DNA of 9,494 bases from NCBI GenBank assembly GCA_001780385.1, contig MFGW01000145.1, positions 14,155 to 23,648 of the forward strand, in the 5' to 3' direction. Below the pieces are notes generated by a model. The model was not told the DNA's origin and searched no databases. It saw only the letters and a list, made by a program, of their open reading frames with translations. How positions within the stretch are numbered: the first letter of the stretch is position 1; each line of letters starts with the position of its first letter. Below, in pieces: positions 1 through 5,834 of this stretch. This DNA comes from Candidatus Fischerbacteria bacterium RBG_13_37_8. GTDB taxonomy: Bacteria > Acidobacteriota > HRBIN11 > MFGW01. The position numbers and the translations under genes were made by a program.

Positions 1-302
1 TGAAAGTGTTCTTGAGCAGAGCTTCCGTGGATCAAAACGTAATGGGCGGATGGCTTGAACTTATGTATACAGGTGAAAAAATAGATTTGTACTTAGGTTT
101 TGCATCTGAAATGCTAACTGATGATGATCAAGTAGCCGCCAGTGCACTTCAAGATGATAATGCAATTTTTCTTGGTCTGATGCATAAGCTCGGAAAAGGT
201 GTAAGTTGCGGCATTGAGTTCGTAAGATTTACAGGGGATTACAAAGGTCTCGGTTCTTCAAATGCAAACCAAGTAGACTTTGCAATACAATATAGCTTTT
301 AA
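1..302 (+). CDS. Outer-membrane beta-barrel (porin-like) protein, C-terminal fragment
   Basis: This is the 3' end of a gene whose start lies left of the window. The frame is open from the first complete codon at base 3 to TAA at 300-302, about 99 residues. The visible part alternates short amphipathic stretches with Gly/Asn/Asp turns (for example SCGIEFVRFTGDYKG) and ends in QVDFAIQYSF. A terminal Phe preceded by alternating hydrophobic residues is the usual C-terminal signature recognised by the BAM machinery. The protein is therefore probably an outer-membrane barrel, which implies a Gram-negative envelope. The substrate and family cannot be told from this piece. A GTG at base 6 could be read as a start, but no ribosome site can be seen in front of it and the barrel pattern is already under way, so it is probably internal. 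The gene shares strand with the FDH operon but is separated by 204 bp. Confidence 0.6.
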   Translation, partial: KVFLSRASVDQNVMGGWLELMYTGEKIDLYLGFASEMLTDDDQVAASALQDDNAIFLGLMHKLGKGVSCGIEFVRFTGDYKGLGSSNANQVDFAIQYSF

Positions 303-307
303 ACCTA

Positions 308-339
308 ATCAAATTCGGAAAGCTTCTTTTTGATTTGAT
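308..339 (+). terminator. Possible weak hairpin after porin-like gene
   Basis: ATCAAAT (308-314) and ATTTGAT (333-339) form a perfect 7-bp AT-rich inverted repeat just after the porin-like stop codon. A T-run (327-331) lies inside the loop rather than after the stem, so this is not a canonical intrinsic terminator. It may simply mark the transcript end. Confidence 0.2.
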
Positions 340-357
340 AGACAAACCGGAGGCTTC

Positions 358-385
358 TTGTTATAGAAAGCGTTCATCTTAATAT
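358..385 (+). promoter_or_regulatory. Weak sigma-70-like promoter candidate for the FDH operon
   Basis: TTGTTA (358-363) and TAATAT (380-385) are spaced by 16 bp in the 204-bp gap before the FDH alpha gene. Each hexamer matches the consensus at only 4 of 6 positions in AT-rich DNA, so this is a guess. No sigma-54 GG-N10-GC element or CGGGG palindrome was seen in this gap, so the FDH operon does not appear to share the regulatory sites found farther right. Confidence 0.2.
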
Positions 386-495
386 TTTTAATGCTGTAAT
401 GAAACAGACGAATTGCTTGATTGTTGAATGTGTAGAATTTCTTTTAGCGCCGAGCAGTTGAAAAATCAAAAAGAGGGAAATAAAATGCTGTCATT

Positions 496-501
496 AGGAG
501 G
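496..501 (+). promoter_or_regulatory. Ribosome binding site of FDH alpha gene
   Basis: AGGAGG lies 5 nt before ATG 507. It decides the start: ATG 503 is only 1 nt from it and out of frame, whereas ATG 507 begins a protein whose twin-arginine motif falls at residues 5-6, as expected for exported FDH alpha subunits. Confidence 0.75.
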
Positions 502-506
502 CATGT

Positions 507-3500
507 ATGAAACTAACCCGAAGAAAGTTTTTTATGTACAGCGGTCTCGTATTCGCTTCCTCTAGAGTATTTGGAATGGAACAGGAACAATTCAAGCACC
601 TGTTAAAGATCAATTTTGTAAAAGAATCGACATCTATTTGTTGTTTTTGTGGAGTTGGGTGCGGCTTAATAGTATCTACAGCACATGGAAAGGCGATAAA
701 TATTGAAGGAGATCCTGATCATCCAATTAATGAAGGTGCTCTTTGCTCTAAGGGGAATGCCCTTTACCAGGTGGCAAACAATGAACGGCGGTTAGACAAA
801 GTACTTTATCGTGCACCGCGTTCAGACAAATGGGAAGAGAAAGATTGGGATTGGGCTCTTAATCGCGTAGCTGCGAAAGTAAAAGAAACACGTGATGCGA
901 CGTTTAAAGAAAAAGATGGTGAATTTGTAGTGAACCGGACAGAAGGAATTGCATGTCTTGGGGGTGCAGCCTTAGATAATGAAGAATGTTATTTACTCAC
1001 AAAAGCGTTAAGAGGACTTGGCCTGGTGTATATAGAGCACCAGGCTCGGATATGACACTCTTCCACTGTCGCCGGTCTGGCGGCATCGTTCGGAAGAGGC
1101 GCCATGACGAATCACTGGATCGATATAGGAAACAGTGATTGTATCATGATTATTGGTTCGAATGCAGCGGAAAATCATCCAATTTCATTCAAGTGGGTCA
1201 CGAGAGCAATGGAAAAAGGTGCAAAGCTGATTTCTGTGGATCCACGTTTTACTAGGACTTCTTCAAAAGCAGATATTTATGCTCCAATTCGACCCGGAAC
1301 TGATATAGCATTTATCGGCGGCATGATCAATTATATACTTCAGAATGAAAAATATAATAAAGATTATGTTGTCAATTACACAAATGCAACATTCCTTGTA
1401 AATCCGAACTTTAGTTTCAAACTAGGTGAATTTTCAGGTTTCGATTCCATAAAGAAAGTGTACGCAGATAAATCAACATGGAAATACCAGCTTGATGAAA
1501 ATGGCATTCCAAAGAGAGATATAACATTGAGCGATCCTAATTGTATTTTTCAGCTAATAAAGAAGCATTTCAGCAGATATTCAATAGATGCAGTATGCAA
1601 GATAACGGGCACACCGAGGGACATTTATGAAAAAGTACTTAAATGTTATCCTGAGACAGGTGCAAATGATAAATCAGGCACGATACTATATGCGATGGGT
1701 ACAACGCAGCATACATATGGGAGTCAGAATGTCAGGTCATATTCGGTTCTTCAGTCGCTACTCGGCAATATGGGGATTGCGGGAGGTGGAATCAATGCTT
1801 TGCGTGGAGAATCAAATGTACAAGGTTCGACTGATATGGGACTGCTATTTCATATACTTCCTGGTTATCTTAAATCCCCGGACAAGGCTGATAAAACGGT
1901 TGATGAATATGCAAAGAAATATTATGAAGAAAAGAGCAAAGATCCGAAGAGCGCAGATTGGTGGAATAATGGACGAAAGTACCTTGTAAGTTTGCTTAAG
2001 GCATTTTATGGTGAACGAGCTACTGCGGAGAATGATTTTTGTTTTGATCATATTGCCAAGTTGAGTGGAAATTATTCCCACATGTCAATATTTGAAGATA
2101 TGAATAAGGGGATTGTAAAAGGACTCTTTTGCTTCGGACAAAATCCTGCGGTAGGCGGTCCAAATGTTAATTTCGAATTGAAAGCGATGGAGAAATTAGA
2201 TTGGTTAGTAGCCGCTGATCTTTGGGAAACAGAAACAATGGATTTTTGGAAGCGACCGGGTGCTTTACCTGAAGCAAATGCAACTGAAGTTTTTGTATTT
2301 CCTGCGAAAGCTTCCATGGAGAAGGAAGGATCCATTACAAACTCAGGACGATGGATGCAATGGAGATATCAAGGATCGGATGCTCCCGGAGTAGCGCAAA
2401 CTGATTTATGGATGATTAATCAGCTTATGAAAAGGATTCGTGCGCTTTATGCTAAAGAAGGGGGCGCATTTACGAAAGGAGTTCTTGATTTGGAATGGAA
2501 TTATGCAGAAGAACCGGATTGTCATGTAATAGCAAAAGAAGTGAATGGTTATGATATTAAAGCGGGCAAACTCCTTCCGGGTTTTGCAAAACTTGCGGCT
2601 GATGGGACTACTTCATCCGGAAATTGGCTCTACTGTGGCTCCTTCACGGAAGACGGAAATATGGCGGCGCGCAGAATAAAAGAGGATGCTCCTAATAAAA
2701 TAGGCCTTTATCCAAAATGGGCATGGTGTTGGCCTGTAAATAGGAGAATAATTTACAACCGTGCTTCAGTTGATTTATCAGGCAATCCTTTAGCCGCTCA
2801 AAAGTGGGTTGTTAAATGGGATCCCTCCGCTATGGATGGGAAGGGCGGATGGATTGGTGATGTGCCGGATGGTCCATGGCCCCCGATGACTGTTGATCCT
2901 GAGAAGACAAAACTACCATTCATAATGAGACCAGAGGGAGTTGCATGCCTATTTAGTGCGGATCTTGCTGATGGGCCGTTTCCGGAACATTATGAACCCG
3001 TGGAAAGCCCTGTTGCAAATTATATTCCGAATGGATGTCAGTGTTCTCCGGCAGTATATCTTTATGAATCGCAGAAAACAGCATTTGGTACTTCGAAAGA
3101 ATATCCTATTGTGGCGACCACATACAGACTTACCGAGCATTGGCAAGCGGGTGCTATGACAAGAAACCTGTCTTATCTTGTAGAACTCATGCCTGAAATG
3201 TTCGTTGAAATAAGCGAAGAACTTGCTGCGAGCAAAGGATTAAAGCAAGGAGACATTATTGAAGTATCGACGATACGAGGATCGATTAAAGCTAAAGCGA
3301 TGGTAACAAAACGCTTGAAGCCGTTCAATATTAATGGAAAGAAAGTGCATATGATTGGTGTGCCGTGGCACTGGGGCTATTCAGGATTAGCAAAAGGACA
3401 AAGCGCTAACAATTTGACGCCCCATGTGGGTGATGTAAATACAAGGATTCCTGAATTTAAAGCATTCCTTTGTAATATCAAAAAGGGAGTTGAAGCATGA
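507..3500 (+). CDS. fdnG: Selenocysteine formate dehydrogenase, catalytic (alpha) subunit, Tat-exported
   Basis: Catalytic subunit oxidising formate to CO2 at a Mo- or W-bis-MGD centre, FDH-N/O type. The gene must be read through TGA 1053-1055 as selenocysteine at residue 183, giving 997 aa (E. coli FdnG is about 1,015). The Sec context HQARI-Sec-HSSTVAGLAASFGRGAMTNHW matches the family, including the conserved His after Sec. The N-terminus has a Tat motif (TRRKFF, Arg5-Arg6) and hydrophobic stretch, implying periplasmic location. Cys45, Cys48, Cys52 and Cys80 form the [4Fe-4S] motif. Late conserved blocks include TEHWQAGAMTRNLSYLVEL and NNLTPHVGDVNTRIPEF in the dinucleotide-binding domain. 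The stop overlaps the beta-subunit start (ATGA, 3497-3500), so translation is probably coupled. Automatic annotation would likely split it into 182-aa and 798-aa pieces. FdnG versus FdoG cannot be decided; Mo versus W is unknown. Confidence 0.95.
1021..1045 (+). repeat. Inverted repeat just upstream of the Sec codon
   Basis: GCCTGGTG (1021-1028) and CACCAGGC (1038-1045) pair perfectly over 8 bp around a 9-nt loop, ending 7 nt before the UGA. A ribosome at the UGA would cover it, so it could only act before or after that moment. It encodes the conserved VYIEHQA region, so protein constraint may explain part of it. Confidence 0.5.
1053..1105 (+). promoter_or_regulatory. Selenocysteine UGA codon and bacterial SECIS hairpin
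   Basis: UGA 1053-1055 is followed by a two-storey stem-loop. The upper stem is 7 bp (1067-1073 with 1079-1085, one G-T pair) and closes a five-base loop GGTCT (1074-1078). GGUCU is also the apical sequence in E. coli fdhF, where the loop G and bulged U contact SelB. A lower stem of 7 perfect pairs, CTCTTCC (1058-1064) with GGAAGAG (1092-1098), adds to it, with an internal loop between. The loop begins 19 nt after UGA, the distance expected for SelB-dependent insertion. The element lies wholly inside coding sequence. selA, selB, selC and selD must be elsewhere in the genome. Confidence 0.92.
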
Positions 3501-4279
3501 AAGAAAAAATCTTTTTAATAGATACAACAAAGTGTATTGGTTGCAGAGGTTGTCAGGTAGCATGCAAAGTTTGGAATAATCTTGATCCTGAGGATACTAA
3601 GAATTGGGGAAGTTATCAAAATCCGGGAAATATGTCAGGAACCACTTATACTTTAGTTCGATTCAGCGAGGTTATTGAAGACGGAAAGCTTCGCTTCCTT
3701 TTTTCAAAAGACCAATGTCGTCATTGTGCTATGCCGGGATGTGCAGATGCATGTCCTGTCGAAGGAGCAATATATCAATGGAAGGAAGCTGGAGCTGTAT
3801 TTGTAACTGAGAAATGTGATCCAAGCAAATGCAGAAAAGAATGCCTGGCAGGTTGTCCATTTGAAGTTATGAAATTCAATGAAAAGGCAAATAGAGCTCA
3901 TAAATGCAGATTATGTCCCGAACGTATTGTTGTAGGAGCAGTTCCTGCGTGTACAAAAACATGCCCTACGGGAGCTTTATCTTTTGGTGACAAAGATGAG
4001 ATGGTGAAAATTGCAGAACAGAAATTAGCCGAAATGAAAAAAATATATCCTACTGCGGAGCTATATCCCGGAACAGATTGGCATGTAATCTGGCTTTTAA
4101 CATCAAAACAGGAGCATTATCATCTCGCAGAACAGAATCCCACGCTGTTTAAGAAAAAGGAAAAAATGTATCACCTGGCTGAAATACCGCTCGCATATGC
4201 AATTTTTGGTGCGGCTTTCCTGGGTGGATTAAGCAAGCTGAAAGAAAGAAAAAAAGAAATTCAAAGCAAGAAAAAATAA
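3497..4279 (+). CDS. fdnH: Formate dehydrogenase iron-sulfur (beta) subunit
   Basis: Electron-transfer subunit carrying electrons from the alpha-subunit [4Fe-4S] centre towards the membrane. It has 260 aa (E. coli FdnH is 294). Sixteen cysteines form four ferredoxin-type [4Fe-4S] sites: Cys13/16/19/23, 74/77/82/86, 107/112/116/120 and 137/140/152/156. They are arranged as in FdnH, DmsB and other four-cluster subunits. One hydrophobic segment (about residues 229-246, IPLAYAIFGAAFLGGL) is followed by a Lys/Arg-rich tail, matching the single C-terminal anchor helix of FdnH. GGGAG (3485-3489) lies 7 nt before the start, and the ATGA overlap with the alpha gene supports coupling. In E. coli the anchor helix packs against the cytochrome b gamma subunit FdnI, but no gamma gene follows here. 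There is no signal peptide; export is probably by hitch-hiking with the Tat-bearing alpha subunit, as known for the family. Confidence 0.93.
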   Translation: MKEKIFLIDTTKCIGCRGCQVACKVWNNLDPEDTKNWGSYQNPGNMSGTTYTLVRFSEVIEDGKLRFLFSKDQCRHCAMPGCADACPVEGAIYQWKEAGAVFVTEKCDPSKCRKECLAGCPFEVMKFNEKANRAHKCRLCPERIVVGAVPACTKTCPTGALSFGDKDEMVKIAEQKLAEMKKIYPTAELYPGTDWHVIWLLTSKQEHYHLAEQNPTLFKKKEKMYHLAEIPLAYAIFGAAFLGGLSKLKERKKEIQSKKK

Positions 4280-4286
4280 ATTTAAT

Positions 4287-4304
4287 AGAGAACCACAGAG
4301 AACC
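4287..4304. repeat. Short direct repeat AGAGAACC x2
   Basis: AGAGAACC occurs at 4287-4294 and again at 4297-4304, a 10-bp period, directly left of the large inverted repeat in the gap after the FDH beta gene. Its meaning is unknown; chance or a remnant of an intergenic repeat family are both possible. Confidence 0.4.
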
Positions 4305-4348
4305 TACTGTTTGAAGCGAACTGTGTTCGCTTCAAACAGTTCAAGGTT
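4301..4348. repeat. Perfect 16-bp inverted repeat between FDH and mobB
   Basis: ACTGTTTGAAGCGAAC (4306-4321) and GTTCGCTTCAAACAGT (4325-4340) are exact reverse complements separated only by TGT. AACC (4301-4304) and GGTT (4345-4348) extend the pairing beyond a small internal loop. The structure starts about 20 bp after the FDH beta stop. No U-tract follows on either strand, so a canonical Rho-independent terminator is not supported. It may protect the 3' end of the FDH mRNA, attenuate transcription into mobB, or be a protein-binding or mobile intergenic palindrome. Confidence 0.8.
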
Positions 4349-4385
4349 AAAATAGTTGACCTTTGAAAAAGAATATTTGATCAAG

Positions 4386-5078
4386 ATGAAAGCAATTCAA
4401 ATAATTGGGTATAAAAATAGCGGGAAAAGCACCCTTATTTTGCAATTGGCAGAAAGATTAAAAAAGAGGGATTACACAGTATCTATTCTTAAGAATGCTC
4501 ATCTTCTTATTATGCCGGAGAAGGATGAGAATATGATTCAGCATGCAGGGAAATATATGATTGCTTCCGACAAAGGCGCTATTTTTTATATCCCTTCTTT
4601 TCTTCAATTTCTTCAAACATTAACTTTTTTGCACGCTGATTATCTAATCATCGAAGGATTTAAAACGCAGAATTTTATGCCAAGAATAATTTGCTGGAAA
4701 AATGAATCAGAAAGAAAGGAATTAGCTTCCAACTTAGATATAGGAAATTGCGGTCCGGAAGAATTGAAAAATGTTGACAAAATTGACGAGCTTATTGAGG
4801 CTATTGAAAAAAGAACATTTCTACTGCCCGGGATAGATTGCGGAAAATGCGATTTTAAGACCTGTCATGGGATGGCAGAGCAAATCATAATTGGAAACAA
4901 TAATTTGATGGATTGCGTTACATTGCATGACAATACAAAAGTATTCATTAATGGAAAGGAGATTGCCTTGAGTCCTTTTGTTGCTCATATAATGAAGCAA
5001 ACGTTTGGAGGATTCTTAAAGAGCTTGAAAGGTGTAGCGCCGGGCAATGCAGTAATTGAAATGCAAATAGAATCATGA
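4386..5078 (+). CDS. mobB: MobB-type molybdopterin-guanine dinucleotide protein with C-terminal Fe-S-type Cys cluster
   Basis: P-loop protein of the MobB family, which assists MobA in attaching GMP to molybdenum cofactor. That is the bis-MGD form needed by the adjacent FDH. From ATG 4386 it has 230 aa. It opens MKAIQIIGYKNSGKSTL with the Walker A motif at residues 8-16 and has an acidic IIEGFK segment at 88-93, typical of MobB. Residues about 147-180 add a cluster C152-x2-C155-x4-C160-x16-C177 resembling the small [4Fe-4S] domain seen in RnfB and CO dehydrogenase gamma. A roughly 50-residue tail (VFINGKEIALSPFV...) follows. An in-frame TTG at 4356 would add 10 residues; ATG 4386 is chosen because MobB proteins begin right at the beta strand before the P-loop, though neither start has a strong ribosome site. 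It follows the FDH genes on the same strand after a 106-bp gap containing the inverted repeat. The role of the Fe-S domain is unknown. Confidence 0.83.
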   Translation: MKAIQIIGYKNSGKSTLILQLAERLKKRDYTVSILKNAHLLIMPEKDENMIQHAGKYMIASDKGAIFYIPSFLQFLQTLTFLHADYLIIEGFKTQNFMPRIICWKNESERKELASNLDIGNCGPEELKNVDKIDELIEAIEKRTFLLPGIDCGKCDFKTCHGMAEQIIIGNNNLMDCVTLHDNTKVFINGKEIALSPFVAHIMKQTFGGFLKSLKGVAPGNAVIEMQIES

Positions 5079-5230
5079 AATTAGAGTGGCATAATTATTC
5101 AATCACGGGTGAATGTATCATGCCGCGTGAATGCGTTTTTGCCCGCGTATTGCAAGGAAGAGTGATTAAAAAGGCATATAAAGTTAATGGAATTTCAAAG
5201 GCTCAAACACCGACTTCCGCTAGGAAATAA
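5075..5230 (+). CDS. Small hypothetical ORF, 51 aa, overlapping mobB end
   Basis: ATG 5075 overlaps the mobB stop in an ATGA junction and stays open for 51 codons to TAA 5228-5230. The product begins MKLEWHNYSITGECIMPREC and continues with a basic stretch (RVLQGRVIKKAYKVNG). No family is recognised. The ATGA overlap suggests translational coupling to mobB. Against it, there is no strong ribosome site, it is short, and its last 36 bp run antisense to the 3' end of the receiver gene. It may be a real small protein or the start of a gene lost to rearrangement. Confidence 0.35.
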   Translation: MKLEWHNYSITGECIMPRECVFARVLQGRVIKKAYKVNGISKAQTPTSARK

Positions 5231-5581
5231 GCAATTGATCGCAAGCATTATTTCTTCCTTATTAAAAGATTTAATAAAATAGTAGTAAATCTTTTGTTCT
5301 CTTACCTTTGCTTCCAATTCCTTTGAATTTATTTCGGTTGTCATTATTATTGTAATGTTTGGGTCTATGTTTTTAATTATGGATGCGGCTTCATACCCCT
5401 TCATTTCTGGCAGGATCACATCCAAGATAATGCAATGCCAGCTTACTTCAACAATACATTTAAGAGCTTCCGTTAAGCATTTGCAAGCCGTTACATAATA
5501 TCCCTCCCTTATCAATGCACTCACGAGGTCTTCTCTGAATCTCCTATCAGAGTCGACTATTAATATTCTGCATTCTTTCAT
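5195..5581 (-). CDS. Stand-alone response-regulator receiver (CheY-like) protein
   Basis: Single-domain phosphoacceptor protein of 128 aa with no output domain. From ATG 5581 (minus strand) the start is MKECRILIVDSD. Asp10 and Asp12 form the acidic pocket, Asp54 in IILDVILPEMKG is the phosphorylation site, Thr82 in the MTTE segment is the switch Thr/Ser, and Lys104 in FIKSF is the invariant Lys. All receiver residues are present, so it should accept phosphate from a histidine kinase not in this window. The start was chosen because GGAGG (5589-5593) sits 7 nt before ATG 5581; ATG 5599 would place that site inside the gene. The sequence is fairly Cys-rich (Cys33, 35, 42, 50), without an obvious metal motif. 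It lies downstream of the sigma-54 activator on the same strand but has its own 250-bp upstream region with a -24/-12-like element and palindromic sites. Its 3' end converges on the 51-aa ORF. Its output target is unknown. Confidence 0.88.
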   Translation of the reverse strand: MKECRILIVDSDRRFREDLVSALIREGYYVTACKCLTEALKCIVEVSWHCIILDVILPEMKGYEAASIIKNIDPNITIIMTTEINSKELEAKVREQKIYYYFIKSFNKEEIMLAINCLFPSGSRCLSL

Positions 5582-5607
5582 CTTGATACCTCCAAGCATG
5601 AAGTGAT

Positions 5608-5625
5608 TGTCAAATCCTATGCCAA
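5608..5625 (-). promoter_or_regulatory. Sigma-54-like -24/-12 element of the receiver gene
   Basis: On the minus strand the region reads TTGGCATAGGATTTGACA. The -24 GG falls at 5623-5622, and TTG of the -12 box lies 8 nt later, as in the consensus TGGCAC-N5-TTGC. The final C of TTGC is A here, which weakens it. The predicted transcript start near 5599 gives a leader of about 18 nt containing the GGAGG ribosome site. The same TTGGCATA-N3-TTTG arrangement precedes the 38-aa membrane protein. Confidence 0.45.
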
Positions 5626-5733
5626 ATTAATAAATGCGGATATATTTTTTCGTAAATTGGCGAAAATAAGGGAAGTTGCTTATTTTTCAGGCAATAATAT
5701 GAACTGCTATTCCAGAAATAAGAAAATCAAAAG

Positions 5734-5750
5734 CGGGGTGTTTTTCCCCG
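5734..5750 (-). promoter_or_regulatory. Palindromic activator site, copy 1 (CGGGGAAAAACACCCCG)
   Basis: Read on the minus strand, this 17-mer has arms CGGGG/CCCCG around AAAAACA. It matches the copy at 7295-7311 at 16 of 17 positions. It ends 111 bp upstream of the -24 GG of the receiver gene, typical of an enhancer for a sigma-54 activator. It could also fold as a 5-bp hairpin, but no U-tract follows, so a terminator is unlikely. Confidence 0.65.
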
Positions 5751-5753
5751 ACC

Positions 5754-5770
5754 CGGCACTATATTACCCG
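5754..5770 (-). promoter_or_regulatory. Degenerate second activator site upstream of copy 1
   Basis: On the minus strand CGGGTAATATAGTGCCG begins exactly 20 bp before copy 1 and matches the 17-bp palindrome at 10 positions, keeping the outer CGGG and CCG. The other palindrome has an equivalent weak site at the same 20-bp offset, which makes chance less likely. Confidence 0.4.
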
Positions 5771-5834
5771 CATGAAATAATTTCTAAGGAATCGCCAAGA
5801 AGAATCTATCTTTGATTTCTTGCAGCCTTCATCA

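Noticed and set aside
485..565. Upstream ORF of 26 codons (ATG 485) with GAGGG in front, overlapping the FDH alpha start in another frame
   Set aside because: Short, without recognisable content, and the stronger AGGAGG at 496-501 serves ATG 507. Coupling is possible but unsupported.
1627..3159. Several open frames of 65-120 codons in other frames inside the FDH alpha gene
   Set aside because: They lie wholly within a well-conserved coding sequence and have no ribosome sites or family features.
1104..3500. A separate 798-aa molybdopterin oxidoreductase starting at ATG 1104
   Set aside because: Sequence between the UGA and 1104 is coding in the same frame with the conserved HSSTVAGLAASFGRGA block, and a SECIS lies there. 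It is the second part of one selenoprotein gene.
5603..5815. Plus-strand 70-codon open frame between the receiver and activator genes
   Set aside because: No ribosome site, no recognisable protein features, and it runs through the promoter and palindromic sites of the receiver gene.
5796..5822. CAAGAA/TTCTTG imperfect hairpin after the activator gene as a terminator
   Set aside because: The stem is AT-rich with a bulge and there is no U-run after it on the minus strand.
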